Shown one piece after another: positions 13,878 to 14,650 of a stretch of DNA of 14,650 bases; within the stretch, counting starts at the first letter, position 1, and each line of letters begins with the position of its first letter. The stretch comes from Pseudopedobacter sp038237895 (lineage in GTDB: Bacteria; Bacteroidota; Bacteroidia; Sphingobacteriales; Sphingobacteriaceae). The stretch spans positions 1 through 14,650 of the forward strand of contig JBBRYE010000094.1 in the NCBI GenBank assembly GCA_038237895.1, in the 5' to 3' direction. The translations under genes were made by a program, and so were the position numbers. Below the pieces are notes generated by a model, which had not been told where the DNA came from, searched no databases, and saw only the letters and a list, made by a program, of their open reading frames with translations.

Positions 13878-14650
13878 ATGAATCGTCAACAACTCATCGA
13901 TCAAATAAAAATAAAAAAATCTTTTTTGAGCATTGGCTTAGACACCGATATAAATAAAATACCAAAACATTTATTGAGTTTTGAGGATCCTGTTTTTGAA
14001 TTTAACAAGCAAATTATAGATGCTACAAAAGATTTATGCATTTCTTATAAAATTAATACTGCTTTTTATGAGTGTAGAGGAATTGCTGGTTGGCAATCAT
14101 TAATCAAAACTTTTAATTATTTACCAAAAGATATTTTTTCTATTGCCGATGCTAAACGTGGAGATATTGGAAATACTTCTGCTATGTATGCCGATGCTTT
14201 TTTTAACAAAGAAAGTTCTGATTTAGACTTTGATGCAGTTACCGTTGCACCTTACATGGGTGAAGATTCTGTAAAGCCATTTTTAAATTATGCTGGGAAA
14301 TGGACCATTCTGCTGGCATTAACATCTAACGAGAGTGCCAAAGATTTTCAATTTTTAGAAAGCGAGGGAAAACAATTATTTGAAAGTGTAATTACAAAAT
14401 CGCAAGAATGGGCAACTGATGAAAATATGATGTATGTAGTTGGGGCAACAAAGGGTAAAGCTTTCGCTGATATTAGAAAGCTGGCTCCAAATCATTTTTT
14501 ATTGGTTCCAGGTGTTGGTAAACAAGGTGGTTCCTTAGCCGATGTTTGTAAATATGGTATGAATAAAGATTGTGGATTAATTGTGAATTCTTCTAGGGCA
14601 ATTATTTTTGCTTCCGATGGAGAAGATTTTGCTAAGGCGGCAAATAAAGA
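13878..14650 (+). CDS. pyrF: Orotidine 5'-phosphate decarboxylase, type 2 (3' end outside window)
   Basis: PyrF decarboxylates OMP to UMP, the last step of pyrimidine synthesis. The frame is open from ATG 13878 to the window end, giving 257 residues, close to a full type 2 enzyme (about 270-275), so only the C-terminal tip is missing. Key features are SIGLDTD at 18-24 (Asp22), SYKIN at 56-60 with Lys58, the catalytic SIADAKRGDIGNT at 88-100 containing Asp91, Lys93 and Asp96, VTVAPYMGED at 121-130, the phosphate-binding VPGVGKQGG at 210-218, and NSSRAI at 237-242. The DAKRGDIGNT form and length mark the type 2 family rather than the shorter E. coli type. It diverges from rho and has its own upstream region. 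Confidence 0.95.
   Translation, partial: MNRQQLIDQIKIKKSFLSIGLDTDINKIPKHLLSFEDPVFEFNKQIIDATKDLCISYKINTAFYECRGIAGWQSLIKTFNYLPKDIFSIADAKRGDIGNTSAMYADAFFNKESSDLDFDAVTVAPYMGEDSVKPFLNYAGKWTILLALTSNESAKDFQFLESEGKQLFESVITKSQEWATDENMMYVVGATKGKAFADIRKLAPNHFLLVPGVGKQGGSLADVCKYGMNKDCGLIVNSSRAIIFASDGEDFAKAANK

Noticed and set aside
1..14650. An undescribed multi-gene defence or mobile system
   Set aside because: Apart from the partial first gene, every substantial open frame matches a known housekeeping or envelope family, and there are no att-like repeats, transposases, CRISPR-like arrays or abrupt composition changes.

Overview
This is an ordinary-looking stretch of chromosome from an AT-rich member of the Bacteroidota, most likely a Sphingobacteriaceae (Pedobacter-like) species. 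That placement is inferred from several things: protein style; the -33/-7 promoter form TTG...TAnnTTTG upstream of sppA; lack of clear Shine-Dalgarno sequences; a Bacteroidota-type Rho with a long N-terminal linker; a folK-HPt pair; and a purS-pssA pair next to rho. I see no rRNA, tRNA, CRISPR array, prophage, insertion sequence or plasmid function. Coding density is high and the largest gap is 222 bp.

Layout. Bases 1-5129 (+) hold the C-terminal end of an unrecognised conserved protein, then a tight run: membrane-anchored GH25 muramidase, YjbQ-family protein, family 2 glycosyltransferase, ECF-type sigma factor, rsmG (16S rRNA G527 methylation) and dprA (ssDNA/RecA loading in natural transformation). 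The glycosyltransferase, sigma factor and rsmG overlap by about 10 bp each, so translational coupling is likely. Bases 5126-8294 (-) form a polX, GT9 glycosyltransferase, sixA-like unit, read in that order. A near-ideal intrinsic terminator (8320-8360) separates it from sppA (8374-10134, -). sppA and folK diverge from a 78 bp promoter region. folK and an orphan HPt gene overlap as TAATG (10213-11078, +). On the other strand rho, pssA and purS run leftward from 13655, with a repeat/hairpin region between rho and pssA. pyrF (13878 onward, +) diverges from rho and is cut by the window end.

The genes are housekeeping: envelope and lipid synthesis (two glycosyltransferases, pssA, GH25, sppA), nucleotide and folate metabolism (purS, pyrF, folK), DNA and RNA transactions (dprA, polX, rsmG, rho, sigma factor) and signalling (HPt, SixA-like phosphatase). 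No multi-gene undescribed system is evident. The items most worth checking are: a PolX whose polymerase catalytic aspartates all appear replaced while its PHP nuclease site is intact; a repeat/inverted-repeat element between rho and pssA; three 10-bp phased repeats upstream of pyrF; both convergent gene pairs ending in a shared TTAA double stop; and a glycosyltransferase whose in-frame ATG is immediately followed by TGA.
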